From Undaria pinnatifida (taxonomy: Eukaryota; Sar; Phaeophyceae; Laminariales; Alariaceae), in contig JABAKD010000016.1 in assembly GCA_012845835.1 (NCBI GenBank), forward strand, positions 16,769,625-16,833,624: a stretch of DNA of 64,000 nt. Direction: 5' to 3'. Shown piece by piece: positions 25,691 through 37,380 of this stretch; the stretch's first letter is position 1, and every line of letters begins with the position of its first letter. The translations under genes were made by a program, and so were the position numbers. The notes under the pieces were generated by a model. It saw only the letters and a list, made by a program, of their open reading frames with translations, did not search any database and was not told where the DNA came from.

Positions 25691-27036
25691 TGGCTAGCAG
25701 TTGATGTGTGGTCAAGCCAAGGGTCAGACGAATCATCGATGGGCATGACAGTTGAATGATGGCTCGATCCCGTCTGCCACGAAAGAGACTGGGACGGCAC
25801 TCGGCCCTGGCCGCGCCCATGATCGGCGGGCCGGGGCCCCGACCGGGCGGATGACCGCGCTCCCGTCGAAGAAACAGGGAGAGAGAAAAAATGTTTCCCC
25901 GTTGACGGCAGGTGTCTTATTATGCGCCTAGTCACTAAAAGCCCGCCACATTGCATCCAACGAGGCGTATGGCCGCGGGTCCGTTGCCTTCGAAACAGGG
26001 TACAACGCAGGCAGTAGACCCGGAAATTGCTCTTTCGCCGCCACCCGAACCACCTCCAACACCACATCCGCCCCCGGAGACAAAACACGCTCAATCCCCG
26101 TAGCGGTCGGCACAAGTACGCGAAACTCCCGACTGAAATAAAAAAAGGCATGCCGTTACACATTCCAAAAGTATGCAACTTAGTGTAGCCCTCCTCCGTG
26201 TCAACCCCGTCGAAGTGCGTCATCAGCAGACGCAACAGGAGCGTGAAAGCCCCAGGCCCAGATGTCCTCCTGCCATGGCTCTTGACACCTCTTGCCCGCG
26301 ACCATGGCCACCTCGCTGTGGCCCGTGCTCGAGGAAGAAGACGAGCGGGAGGAGATTGACAAGCCGTCTCATGCTGAACGTCCTCTCGCGCCATTCCTCC
26401 GCCCTCCGTTGCCTCCGCCATAGCTGCGGCCAACTGCCCCGATTGTTGGACCAAAGTTGCCCCCTCAGCGGCGCCCTCAGCCACACCAGCACCCGATGCG
26501 CCTCCCCCGCCTGCACCACCGCTGTCACCCCCAAGGCGGTGGTGGTGGTCGCCACCCCCACCATTTTTGCCGCCACCCCCACGGTTGCGGTCCCTACGGT
26601 CGCGGCTGTCGCTGCGTCGCTGTTTCCCCCGGTTTCGTTCTGCCAACTTTTCCTCCGGGGTTCGGCCAAAAGACAGGGCCGGGGTCTTCGTCGTGGGCTA
26701 TCAGCAGAGCCTTGACGAGGGCAAGGGTCGGGCTGGTCTCGTCTGTCCAGCATAGGGCATACAATCCACGCGAGCCCAGGCCGCTTCCACTGAAAGGACG
26801 TCCGCTTGCCGCGACGCCGGCCTCTCTGACGAGAGGAGGGCGCAGGCCGTTTCCACCACCGCGGTCGCCAACGTTGAGGAGAAGTCTACCCTCGGTGCAG
26901 ACGCCATGCACGCGACGATGCCCTTGAAGAAGGCGTCGTTCCCGGGTCGTGGTCGCTGGGATGCGACACCCTGCGGGCGCGACGAAGGCGAGGGAGCCGC
27001 GGTAGCTCCCGCCGCACGTCCTGCCGACGACGCCAT
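25690..27036 (-). mobile_element. Gag-like region of LTR element, fossil
   Basis: On the - strand, directly inside the 27038 LTR, the first ATG (MASSAGRAAGATAAPSPSSR) overlaps the primer-site sequence. Further on come a basic RDRRDRNRGGGG stretch, then RPYASLDAMWRAF and VLSPGADVVLEVV segments. Broken in several places; no protease or reverse transcriptase follows. Gag identity is inferred from position and composition. Confidence 0.6.
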
Positions 27037-27037
27037 T

Positions 27038-27312
27038 TGTAAGGTTATAGGTGGGGACACAAAGTGCCCCCTGCAGGTTTGCCGATGGAGTAGGTCCTCG
27101 GAGAGTACTCACTTTCTTTGCCTTCGTAGAGACGTAGCTTTATTTGATTCCACCAGAGCCCCGGATAGCTTCTGAGATCGGAGGCTCGTGCCTCCGATCT
27201 ATTTTTTAACTTTCCCGAATATAAAACGCCAGCCTCATCACACGAAACCCATCCAAATGGTCTCAAATTCGGATAATTATACAAGTAGACCTTTCGAGGT
27301 CGTATCTTAACA
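27038..27312 (-). mobile_element. LTR of chromovirus-type element (- orientation)
   Basis: On the + strand TGTAAGGTTATAGGTGGGGA to CGTATCTTAACA. It is the inverse of 21588-21854, with the same diverged GGAGGCTCGTGCCTCCG palindrome. The adjacent inside sequence is the TGGCGTCGTCGGCAGGACG primer-site candidate. Confidence 0.75.
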
Positions 27313-27566
27313 TCGGCCTGCCCCCCACGACACCGCATCCGCCAAGAAACTTGTCGGCGACGAAAATAGGAAACAAAACAGAACAAAAAAATGTGCTCTC
27401 TGGTTGGGCCAGAATAAGATTGTTCGCCTAGAGCCGGCAATCACGACGGGGCCGATACTGCTGTATCCCAGCAACCGGCAGGGCATCAGTCACGACTGGA
27501 GCCTGTCCTGTGACCACGGACGACTTGATTGTGCGAGTTAATATATAAATTTTACCAATAAAAACA

Positions 27567-27692
<126 letters not shown>

Positions 27693-28560
27693 AATAGCTG
27701 ATTATATGCTTGTGATACTACGGTGTAGTACGTACACCAGGTACTTACTCAATACGAGTCTACGAGCATGCTGCTGCTTTGGTGCTGTAGACGAGTATTT
27801 TACATGCACGATTGAGCACTTACTACTTTTCTCTTGTCTTCTTAAAATTGTGGTAAAAAAATAAACTAACGGCGGCGGCGCACACCAACAGCCAAATGTA
27901 CTACAGTAAGATACGAGAAACAGAGCAGTCTGAAACCGTCGATGCTGTGACTGGCCAATACCATACCGCACCATGGAATTTAATTATACCGCGAAAATGA
28001 GAAGGAACTAATTATACCGCGAAAAAGAGAAAACAAAAATGAAAAAACAACACAAACGCCCACTTGCCACGAGACTCGACGATGACGCGCCAGGTTGAGC
28101 GTCTGACCATTGGGAATCAACAAAAAAAAAAAAGGTGTTGATTTATTGTTGATTATTTCGTATTATGGTAATTGATTATTGGTGGGTTTTTGATTTTTTT
28201 TAGTGTACTGTACCTCGTATTGTTGTATCTGTGTACAGTACCAGGTATGATTTTGGTCTAGGGCGGTGAAAATAATCACATGACTAATTCGTTCCTGAGA
28301 TGATTGAGTAATCAGGATAAAAAAAATCATCATTTGTCTTGTTGATTATCAATGCTGTTCATTTGATGATGACGCGCAAAGTTGAGCATCAGCTTCTGAT
28401 GACCACAAAGCAACACGATCATCACTGCTTCTCGTGACTGACACACTGCGGTCTATCATCACCAGACGCAGAGCTCCACCTCTAACCACAACAGCACCGG
28501 ACCACCACCCACAAAAGGAGCATAACCTACCGTAGTCCAGCCACACGCGCGACCACCGCA
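27693..28560. other. Intergenic, no gene; one duplicated block
   Basis: GATGACGCGCCAGGTTGAGC near 28080 recurs as GATGACGCGCAAAGTTGAGC near 28367. Candidate upstream region of the thioredoxin gene; TTTATACAC near 28585 is a possible but unproven TATA-like word. Confidence 0.35.
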
Positions 28561-28686
28561 TAGCTCTTTGTTTTCAAAGGAACTTTATACACAGAAAACA
28601 ACAGACGGTTCCGGCGAAGCACTCAGTCAGGTCACTCGGCAAAAACAACTGGAGCAGGAGCATCACCGGTAGCTTCCTTTTCCAAG

Positions 28687-31600
28687 ATGAGGTCAGCTGT
28701 AGCAACCATCGCGGCACTGCTCTGCTCCGCTTCGGCGAGCGCTTTCGTCATCCCCGCGGCCCGACCGAATGTCGCCGCCCGCCACACCGGCAGCGTAACC
28801 TCAGCAAAGCGAGCAACTTTGGCTCGAAGTGGGCTCTCCATCTCGATGTCTTCTGTAGCCGCACCGCCCAGCCTGATCCCAGCAGCCACTCAGGAAGGCT
28901 CGAATGTACAGGTACGAGATTAGGTCTAGATCTAGTCCAGAGTTTTGGTCAAGTTCAATTCTGTCGAGGGCTTACGCTGTTACCCTCGACGCGCTCTCCT
29001 CGTCCGCTTGGTCCTTGCTTCCTTGTCTGGTATGGTCGCGTTGCGTGGGGTAGCGCACGTACGTTCTCCTGGTGATTCAAGGTAGTAAAAAATGTGTGCA
29101 TCGTTCGTTGTTGTACCAAAATCTAAAAAAGGCTTCTGTGCTGGCGGACCGGATAGGGCGTTACTCTAAAATTAAGTCAAAATCGTTCTTTCGGCAGTAC
29201 TCCGTATTATTTTGCAGCGAGTTGACTTTGTGTAGCAATGGTATCCTATCCTCCTATCCCGCGAACGCGAACTTTTGCTCGTATCACCAACGCTCTGCAT
29301 ACAGCTCGGCGAGCGTTGATCCTCGACGATGCAACCGGCTCTGAGCCGTTGTGCACTTGGGTCTACCCTCTCCAAGCGATATGCTCTGCGCCTGCTGTAG
29401 ATGTATACATCTCTCTGTTTCTCGAACCCAGCTGCGCATGCGCTGGTGTGTGTCCACGTGCCTCGTCAAGCCTGTGACGAGAAAAAAACAATTTTGAAAC
29501 GGCACGTTTTGTCCTCGGAAGAATTTATCTAACTTTTAGTATACGTGGGATTATGGGAAATGAGAATTATCGTTTTGACGCGAAAGTTTCGTCCGTGGTA
29601 GTTTTGACAACCATCCCTTCATTTTACGCTGCGCACACGCGGCGCGTACTACTGCTGTTACACACGGAGCAGCAGCAGCACTGATAGCCTTGTTTTGCGC
29701 GGCCTTGCGTGATTGGGGTGGTCTTGATGCAGCAGTGGCGATGATCGAACGGCATGCGTGCCCGTGCCTCAACAGCTCAACAGCAGCCTCCTTCAGACAC
29801 CTGAGAACATACGTACCACACTCGGGTCCATTTTTTCAACTTATATTATTGTGGAGTCTTTTGAGGCATATATAAACCGCTAAACATGCTAGATAAAGTA
29901 TGGAATATGTTACCATTGGACCCTTTTCACCATGTCATATCGTACAGCAGCAGCATTACCCACGAATACTCGTAGTTCTTTCTTTCTGGCATTCACGAGT
30001 ATTCACTCATATTATTAGTACGCATAGGCGCGCAGAAGTAAATTCGTGGCGGACGTAGGCCCTTGTGGTTTTCGCTGTGTATTTACCGGGGAGGCTCCAC
30101 CGTTGTAACAGCGTTCATATGTATCATATGATATGTACGTACGTGTGCATGTTTCCCCTGTGATATCTGCTACGACCGAAGTGCTGCAAGCTTGCGACGC
30201 ACCTGTACGAAACTACAGGAGCAGCACAAGAGGTGCATTCCTATTCTGACGTCGGTCAGTCCACTCGGACCAACCTGATCTGCGTTTGTATCTCGTTGTA
30301 TGCAGTATCGCGTTCAAATCACATGACGTACCTAGACAGGGAGGTTGCAGCCTTGCGACCGCTAATCGTGTCCCTATTTTATAAATGAAAAAATCAAGGA
30401 CGTCAGCCGTGAGTTCGACGAATTTCAGGTCAATACTCATCTTTGCAAGCTGCGTCCTATTTAACGTTACGAACTGCTGCAAGTATGATACGGTATGACG
30501 TGCGAAACTTCGGCAGCAGCAAGCAGTAGCGGCAGCAGTGAAGCAGTAGTTACGGATGGACCGTCCAACCGCCGGCAATTACGAGCAGTGCATGGCCGGT
30601 CGCTGAGGTGGTCTAGTGGTCAACCTCGTAACCACTCACCAGGTATTACTAGTTGATACTAGGGTTGGAGCCGGGGGGTCAAATCTCGGTGCTCGTATGC
30701 AGTTTTTTGTTTTCGAATAGACACCAACTGCCGAGAGCGCTTGATAGCGTGGGTAAGCACAATGCGACGACGCCAGTCGACGAGGCACGAAAGTGCTGAG
30801 TTATTACCGCGATATAAATCAAGGCACATGAAGTGGTGGGAAGGGGGAAGAAGAGCCTGCTTATTGGCCCCAGATCTGAGTTATGTTTAGGGAAAAGTGC
30901 GAAGAAAATAGACGCGACGAGCTCGAAAAGAATGCAGTCCACAGCAGTCCACAGCAGCAGCTGCCGTTTGTGGTTTTCCGCTCTTGACCATTCCCACGCG
31001 CCGCGTTTATTATCTTTTTTTTTTTCTTCTTCTTTCTTCATCCTCCGGCGGATGGGGAAAAATAAAGCTTGACCTCACCACCACACTTCCACGTATTTTC
31101 ATACGCGTCGTGTGTCGATTTAATTCATGCTCTCACGATCGTAACGTAGAAAATAGAAAGGTGTCCTCTAAATATAACACAAGCGAGGTTTCTGATACCG
31201 GTCGATGCGGGCCGACCACGTTGTTGTAGAAGGCATGTATCGAGCTTGTGATGTTGTGCTGAAAACGTTGAAAATACGTGGAAGTGTGGTGAGCTAGAGC
31301 TTTATTTTTTCCCATCCGGCGGAGGATAAAAAAAAAAAAAAAAAAAAAAAAAGTTGAATAAGCACGAACTCATGCAAGTACATACCAGGTAGTAGTTTTT
31401 GAGCAAACCGGTTGAGCAGGGGAGGAAAAACAAGTTTTTGCGAAGAGTGCCGTGATGTTTCTTTTCTGAGGTCCCTCGTTTGATAATCTTGGGGTTGCAG
31501 TGCTACGTGTACCCAAAGTAAAACTTGGCAAGAAATTGAATCGATTCGCGCACAAGTTCAAGTTATGTGTTTTGTTTTGGCAGCAGGGCTGTCGTCGGCG

Positions 31601-34426
31601 CTCCTCGCAGGTGTTTCGAAACGTAACTGCTGAATTCGCATTTAGTATTTTCGATTTTCGTTAACCATGTGTGGCCCATCGACGTTGTGACTCCTGCTTG
31701 TCACGTCGGCGCCTGTACGACTCTAAACATTCCCTACTCTGTTTCCAAGTATATTGCGTCCCCGAACATGTGGGTCCAGTTCTCTGTTCTTGGTTGGGGT
31801 GGTGTTCATTGCAACGCTTTTGGGGGTCATTCTGCACCCGTCCCGTACGAGTCTTTTACGTGTGTTGTTGTTCGGAAGCCATTTCTTTCATCGCAAACAG
31901 GCAGTGGCCGATGTCGTAATCGTCAACTTCCGTCGTCAGTTTTTCACGCTCGAGTTTCAAAGGGGTTAACAGAAGAATATAGTAGTCGTCGTTGTTCCCC
32001 CCTTACACGCGGAATACGTCTTCGGTTAACCTCGACTCTTGCCTTTCTAACGCACCGCTCGCGCTCAAGACCGCCTGCCAAGACATGCAACTTCTTTCGA
32101 GCACCAACTTTCGGTAGTTGTTGGTATAATAGGGCAAGCCCAAGTCGTTGTGTCACCTTCTTTATTCTTGGAAAAGCTCCTCAGGAACCTCCCCCCCCTC
32201 TGCCTTTCAAAAGCATCGCTCCAGTCGAAGGCAGCCGGTACTTCTTTCTTTTTAATAAAAAGTAAAATACACTCCAGCTGTGAGAGCAAGGATTTCGTCG
32301 AAACTCATCTTTGCAAGCTGTGTGTGATACTCCGATCGCGCGTATTACTGGGTGTGTGTCCCCATTAAGGGTATAGGTCGGCGACTCCCCTTGGAACTAC
32401 AGTGTAGCTTGTACCAGGGTCAACAGGGTGATGTTAACCAATATATGCGCGGAAACCATATTTTTGTAGCACTGTTTTTTCGTTTTCGTGGCAAGTTGTT
32501 CAGGTCATCCTCGTACCGCCTCCGTTTCTTTGCTACCAAAGAGTGCATGATGTGCTGTACGTAAGGTCGGAAGGGTAGAAAAGCGGTTTAACCCATTGAA
32601 TGCAAATCTTTGTAGCATTCTGTTGACCCTCTCAGTACTCACTAGACACAGTTGCACACGCTGACTACGACAAGGGCTTCCGAATATCTTGTTGCCCAGT
32701 ATCTCTTCGCCTGCCTTTCGTTTTCTGGTTGAATGTATTAACCGGAGTGCATGTTTGTGGACGCTCTTTGTTTCTGTGTCCACTTGGCCAGGCTCTGGGA
32801 TCGCACGAAGAGTACTTGGCAGCCATGGCGCAGAACCAGGACAAGCTGGTGGTAGTGAAGTTTTTCGACCAGTTTTGCCGAGCGTGCGACGAGATCAGGC
32901 CACGATACGAGGAGCTGTCGCGATCTCAGCCCTCCGACACCGCCGCGTTTTTTGAGCTGGAGGTGAGATCAGACAAGGGGTGGGGGTCTAGGCGGCATTT
33001 AAAATGTCAAGTTTTTTTGTACCGAATATATTTTCTTCGTAACTATAGTTGACGAACGCTCCCGTCGATAATGGGGCGGTTCGTTTGTCAAATCGTTTTC
33101 CGGTACGGTGGTAGACACGGCGGTACTGTTCTGAACCGTGCGCCAAGCGCGGCTTACGTCCTTGTTGAAGACTCAAAAAATCGATTTAGCGCGACGTCAA
33201 GCAGTGTAGCAGTGGTCAGTAAACCGAGTGCGCAGGTGTTGCGTTAACTGCGCAATTGATAACAAAGATCTGAACGCACTGATACTGATGAGACAGCCTC
33301 GAAAGTTGCCGCACTCGTTGTCCCTCTCTCGTTGATCCCTACCACCACCAACCACCGCATTCGTTTGTTTGTGTATATTCCACTTCAAGTATTGGGGCGA
33401 AATGTGGTTGCATGCTGATGTTGGCATTATAAGGAATGAAGATATCCTCCAACTATGAGATCGAAGATTTTGTCGAAGCTCGTCTGTGCAAGCTGTGTGT
33501 GATACTCTGATCTATTGTGTGTCCTCGTTAAAGATATAGGTCGGCGATTGGTATTATAGTTTAGCCCATTAACTCCGAAACTTCCCCTCGGACTGTTTTA
33601 TCTACCCCGCGTTTGTTCTTCCGGTTGTTTCCGATGCAGTTCTCTTCGTCGAAGGAGCTCTGCAAGCAGCTTGGCATCAAGCGACTACCGACCGTGCAGA
33701 TGTACGACGGCAGCAAGGGCAGGTGATTACTAATAATAGTAGCAGCACAATATTAGCTCTTTCAAGATCTTTGATGTAGATGACGAAAATGGCAAAATGA
33801 TGGAACGGAAATATCCAACTTTGAAAATATCGGTTACAGCATCGACTGCCTGTATACAGTGGGTCAAGAGCATCCCGGACTTGAGAGCGGTTTAATTGGC
33901 ATGCCCCGCCACCCTAAAAGCCATATATTGTCCACGACAGAAAAAAGATGAGAACCGTGTTGGTAAGCATGTCGCGGGGTGCCCTTACATCGGGGTGCCC
34001 ACTTTGTAGCCGTAACACAAATGAGACCTGCGGTCGTGCAGCCTACCATAAGTGCGTGCCTCGCGCTTGTCGCACAACTCCTTGAAGTATATTACTGCCA
34101 TTGGCATGGTTTACCACGGAGCATCTTTCAATAATTGAACGTGACTGCTGCATGCAGTGCCTGCATTTGCTTGCCCACGTTTCTTCTGCCCACGTTTCCT
34201 GCTGTCGTGTGTTCTTCCGTTCTTTTTTCCCACTCGGGCGGCTGAATTCTCATGTGTTCGATGTGCTGAAGTAAAACCCGTCCCTTTTTTCTGTACTTGT
34301 CACGTTTTTTTTTTGTTTTTCGACCTCAGGGTGTCCGACCTCCCAGCGGGACCGAGCCGATTCGCCCACGTGGAGGAACGTTTCGAGGAACTTTACTCGT
34401 CCAAGGCGAAGGCCACGGCGGAGTAG
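28687..34426 (+). CDS. Plastid-targeted atypical thioredoxin (ACHT-like), four exons
   Basis: Exons 28687-28911, 32792-32962, 33640-33722 and 34330-34426 (TAG), all GT-AG with consistent phase, giving 191 residues. Residues 1-19 form a signal peptide ending at ASAF (17-20), the heterokont plastid-entry motif, followed by an R/S/A-rich transit region to about residue 70. The thioredoxin fold follows: DKLVVVKFFDQFCRACDEIR (active site CRAC at 104-107 in place of WCGPC), then LGIKRLPTVQMYDGSKGR with the cis-Pro at 149. DKLVVVKFF and YDGSKGRV recall the plant ACHT/Lilium-type chloroplast thioredoxins, which oxidise or reduce stromal targets. Lacking the Trp before the first Cys it is atypical. 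The C terminus is short and charged. The large first intron (3.9 kb) holds SINEs and core repeats. Confidence 0.9.
30390..30455 (+). repeat. Dispersed core repeat J, copy 3
   Basis: GACGTCAGCCGTGAGTTCGA, CGAATTTCAGGTCAATACTC and TCTTTGCAAGCTGCGT. Inside thioredoxin intron 1. Confidence 0.65.
30601..30860 (+). repeat. tRNA-derived SINE F, diverged copy 2
   Basis: The head has an A-box-like TGGTCTAGTGGTCAACC and B-box-like GGGTCAAATCTCGG. The body has GAGAGCGCTTGATAGCGTGG, GTGCTGAGTTATTACCGCGA and AAATCAAGGCA, alignable with copy 1. A 35-bp segment separates the head boxes beyond normal tRNA spacing. Confidence 0.5.
31013..31128 (-). repeat. SINE D, copy 2
   Basis: Inverse orientation: T-run at 31014-31025, then CATCCTCCGGCGGATGGGGA and ACACTTCCACGTATTTTCAT. 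Confidence 0.65.
31270..31352 (+). repeat. SINE D, copy 3 (5'-truncated)
   Basis: AAAATACGTGGAAGTGTGGT to GGCGGAGGAT and then about 25 A. It forms an inverted pair with copy 2, 140 bp away. Confidence 0.7.
31813..31975 (+). repeat. Dispersed repeat B, copy 3
   Basis: CCGTCCCGTACGAGTCTTTT, GTTCGGAAGCCA, CATCGCAAACAGGCAGTGGC and CGATGTCGTAATCGTCAA correspond to 1090-1240. Confidence 0.55.
32274..32390 (+). repeat. Core repeat J, long subfamily, copy 4
   Basis: CAGCTGTGAG, GATTTCGTCGAAACTCATCT, TTGCAAGCTGTGTGTGATAC, CCGATCGCGCG and GTATAGGTCGGCGACTC. Confidence 0.65.
33449..33550 (+). repeat. Core repeat J, long subfamily, copy 5
   Basis: Same order as copy 4: TGAGATCGAAGATTTTGTCG, GCAAGCTGTGTGTGATACTC and ATATAGGTCGGCGA. 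In thioredoxin intron 2. Confidence 0.65.
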
Positions 34427-34639
34427 AAACCTCGGCGAGCGTGTTTTTTTTTTTGCGGTTATGATAGCACCATTGCAAGAGTGCGTTCTGTAGCGTAAAG
34501 TTCTGTGACGTTGTAATTGGATACATGTGTAGATGTGTACCCGAGCATGACGTAAACAACAGGGTCTGTTACGCAGGTATACGCTAGTGAACACACCCTT
34601 GCACCTTTGAAAGATTTTGCGGGGTGGCCGACGCGAAGG

Positions 34640-35115
34640 CTCTCCCTACCATTAAATAGTACAGAAGTGATGACCGCTGAGAGAAATGCGCTGGCTTCAA
34701 TTGGCGAACGGATGTGTTGCGTAGCAGCAAACAAGGCAGGGCTAGCTAGCAATGTTTCGCGGGAAGGGTTTGGAGGGAGGGATCTGCTGGAAGGGGATGC
34801 GGCAATTTTGTTCACAATGCTGGTGTGATGACCGCTGAGGGACATTCGTTGCGGCTCTTGAAGCGGGCGGAATGTGTTGAGTAGCAGCAAGATCAAGGCA
34901 AGCAAAAGAAAGAAGCGTTTTGCGGCCCGGTTTTGGAGGCTGGCAGGGAGGCATTTGCTGGCAGGGGATGCGGCTGTTTTGTCCAAGTCTCTGGTGTGAT
35001 TTCTGCTGACAGGCATTCGTAGCGGCTCTTGAGGCGGACATGATGTGTTTTGCGGGCCAGTTTTGGAGGCTGGCAGGGATGGATTTGCTAGCAGTGGAGG
35101 CGGCAATTGATTTTG
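34640..35115. repeat. About 170-bp imperfect tandem repeats, three units
   Basis: Units share TTTTGGAGGCTGGCAGGGA.G, ATTTGCTGGCAGGGGATGCG, GGTGTGAT and GCGGCTCTTGA..CGG. Directly downstream of the thioredoxin stop. Confidence 0.65.
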
Positions 35116-36170
35116 CCCCCGCTTCTGGTCTTTTGGTGACGTGTTGTGGGGCCTTTCGTTTGGGATATAACGAGGCGTTGTGGGAAGGGAGTTATGGGGG
35201 GAGCGTGGGCACAATAAGTGTGTGTGACGAAGTTTCTGGATTATCGTGTGGTTTCTATAGAGCCAGGAAAGAAGTGATTGGGGTGGGTGTAGTCTTAGCA
35301 TGGAGGAGGGAAATGGGTATCGGGCGAGGGATGACGACAAAAACGTCGATTATTTTTGTTTTATGGGCCTTTTTTTTTCATGATGGGCCTGGCTTTGGGG
35401 GGGGAGGGGGGGGGAAAGGGGTGTGTGAAATACCGAATCATCTGATTTTTTATAACGCAAAAACGCCCCTGTTGCAACTCTTACTATTATGGTACAGCTG
35501 GTCGGCGGGAGAGATGTAAGACCGTGTTTTTTCAACGAGCGTCTGAGTGAGCGCCTGCCGTGTTTCGATCCTCAAGCGGCGGCCTCCAATGCACAGACGG
35601 CGAAATTGGGCGGCTCCTCTGCCTGTGTTGTCTCGTTGCCTGTTTGCCTTGGTTTTTGTTGGGGTTGGATCTGCTGGAGCAGAGTTGAAACAGCGGTGAT
35701 ACGCCGTGTGACGTGACGCTGTACCTTCTCACGAGTACGAGTACAAAGCGGCCGGTTTTTGATGGGGGGGGGGGGGGAGGGGTTACTAAACAGTGGTTTT
35801 CTTTTATGTGTTTTTGTTCTTGGTTTTGTCGCCGTGCGTGACGAGGTATGGGAAGGAGGGATGTTGTTGAGATCATCGCCATCTCCTGCCTCAAGTACGT
35901 GTTGTATCTGTCCAATATTGTATTCCAGGTGTCTTTGGATTAATCGCCTTATTGTTATGCCTGCTGATCTACACAAGCCAACGGCGCCCCGCGGTCCCGA
36001 AAACATCGTTCTTCCTTGAACTCTGTCCGAGCACCGGGGGCAGTTCACACCGCAGGACGTTGACTTGTGAAGGGAACACATATATATATATTTTGAGCGA
36101 AAACGCCTGCGAGCTTTGATGAAAACGGAAGGCGGCGGCTGCAGCATGCTGTGGCGAGCGCAACCATAGA
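35116..36170. other. No gene seen
   Basis: About 1 kb with G-runs (35395-35415, 35763-35780) and no splice-supported exon. A long - frame (34459-35340) lies mainly over the tandem repeats. Confidence 0.4.
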
Positions 36171-36179
36171 CATGAAAAA

Positions 36180-36545
36180 CATTAAATGTGGGAAGTTCCA
36201 AGGTTGTGTTCCGCACGGTACGTACAGAAACGTACCAGAAGTATTTACTCGGGTATTACCCGTACCCGATGATGCTCGTGTGGGTTATATGAAAGGTTCA
36301 TACCCGTGTACCCGAAACTGCTGGGGCTTTCTGTACGAAACTATTAATACTGTAATTCCATACCCGAAACTTCCATGGGTTCTGCAAAAATAATAATACC
36401 GTGCCCGAACCTCTTGAATTCTGCACGTCCGTGGAATAATAGTACCTGCGGTACTGGTATACCACGGGTTTAACTTCTTCGTAGAAATACCAGGGGTACA
36501 ACTACAACAGGCATGAAATGTATACGTACGGGTTTCACCCGGGAG
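36180..36545. repeat. CCCGAAACT...GGGTTCTG minisatellite, locus 1
   Basis: Units of about 45 bp containing ATACCCGAAACT, GGGTTCTG and AATAATACCGT. The same unit is at 37300-37370 and 41400-41640. Confidence 0.55.
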
Positions 36546-36859
36546 AGGGATGTAGAGTATGCCCTACATTCTGACGTCGCGTCACACAAACACAGACACA
36601 CAAAATATCTCGGCATGTGAATCGTCTTGAAATCTCACATGATTATAAGAACCCCCTACTTGCCCCTCAGCGCTCCCACCCGGAACACGCCTGGGTAAAC
36701 CCTCCTCTCGGAAAACCTTCCCGGCGGCTTCCTTTGCGTTCCTTGTTCTTTCTTCGCGTTCTTCGGGACCGCCCCAACACTGCTCAAGACACAATCTCCC
36801 GCACTGCTTCAATCCCCACACTAATTTCAAGTTTTTTTTTCACACTAAAATCTAGGTGA

Positions 36860-37380
36860 ATAGGTCTAATCGTTTTTACAATAATAATGTCGAAAAAAAG
36901 TTTTTAGAAAATGGTTTCGACAGAACCACGCCCACATATGCAAGCACATCGGCTCAGCAGTCTGTGAAGAGTGAACGCGGATTGTTGTGGTGTTGGTCCG
37001 CATAGTAATGGATCACCGCCAGACTCACCTGCTGTGACCCCCACAATGGGTAACAGTCAGACACGCCGACAGACCCGTGTAGCGGCAAGCTAGTCCATCT
37101 TCTCGAAAAAACAACAGCGGGCAGACGTAAAAGAAGTGGTCGATGGCCAAGACGTCAACACGCGCCACGAGCAGAAGCTGGGTGGGATGGGTCTGTACCA
37201 ACTTCTGCGCGATCTGCATACTGTGTACTGATGGCACAATACCCGGGGTGCGGGTATAACCTTCTACCCCGGTGCGGGTACGGGTATCACGCAAATGTTG
37301 TACCGTACTCGAAAAGTTTTGTGGGTCCTGTGAAAAAATAATACCATACATACCCGAAACTGTAGATATCATCTTGGGCT
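36860..37380. repeat. No gene; ends in minisatellite locus 2
   Basis: Mostly featureless. 37300-37370 carries one unit (TTTTGTGGGTCCTGTGAAAA, AATAATACC, ACCCGAAACTG) abutting the retroelement fossil. Confidence 0.45.

Noticed and set aside
28632-28889. 85-aa antisense ORF over the thioredoxin presequence exon
   Set aside because: Shadow of the GC-rich + strand exon; no splice or domain support.
34459-35340. 293-aa - strand ORF
   Set aside because: Lies largely over the 170-bp tandem repeats, has AT/GC use unlike the real exons, and no domain.
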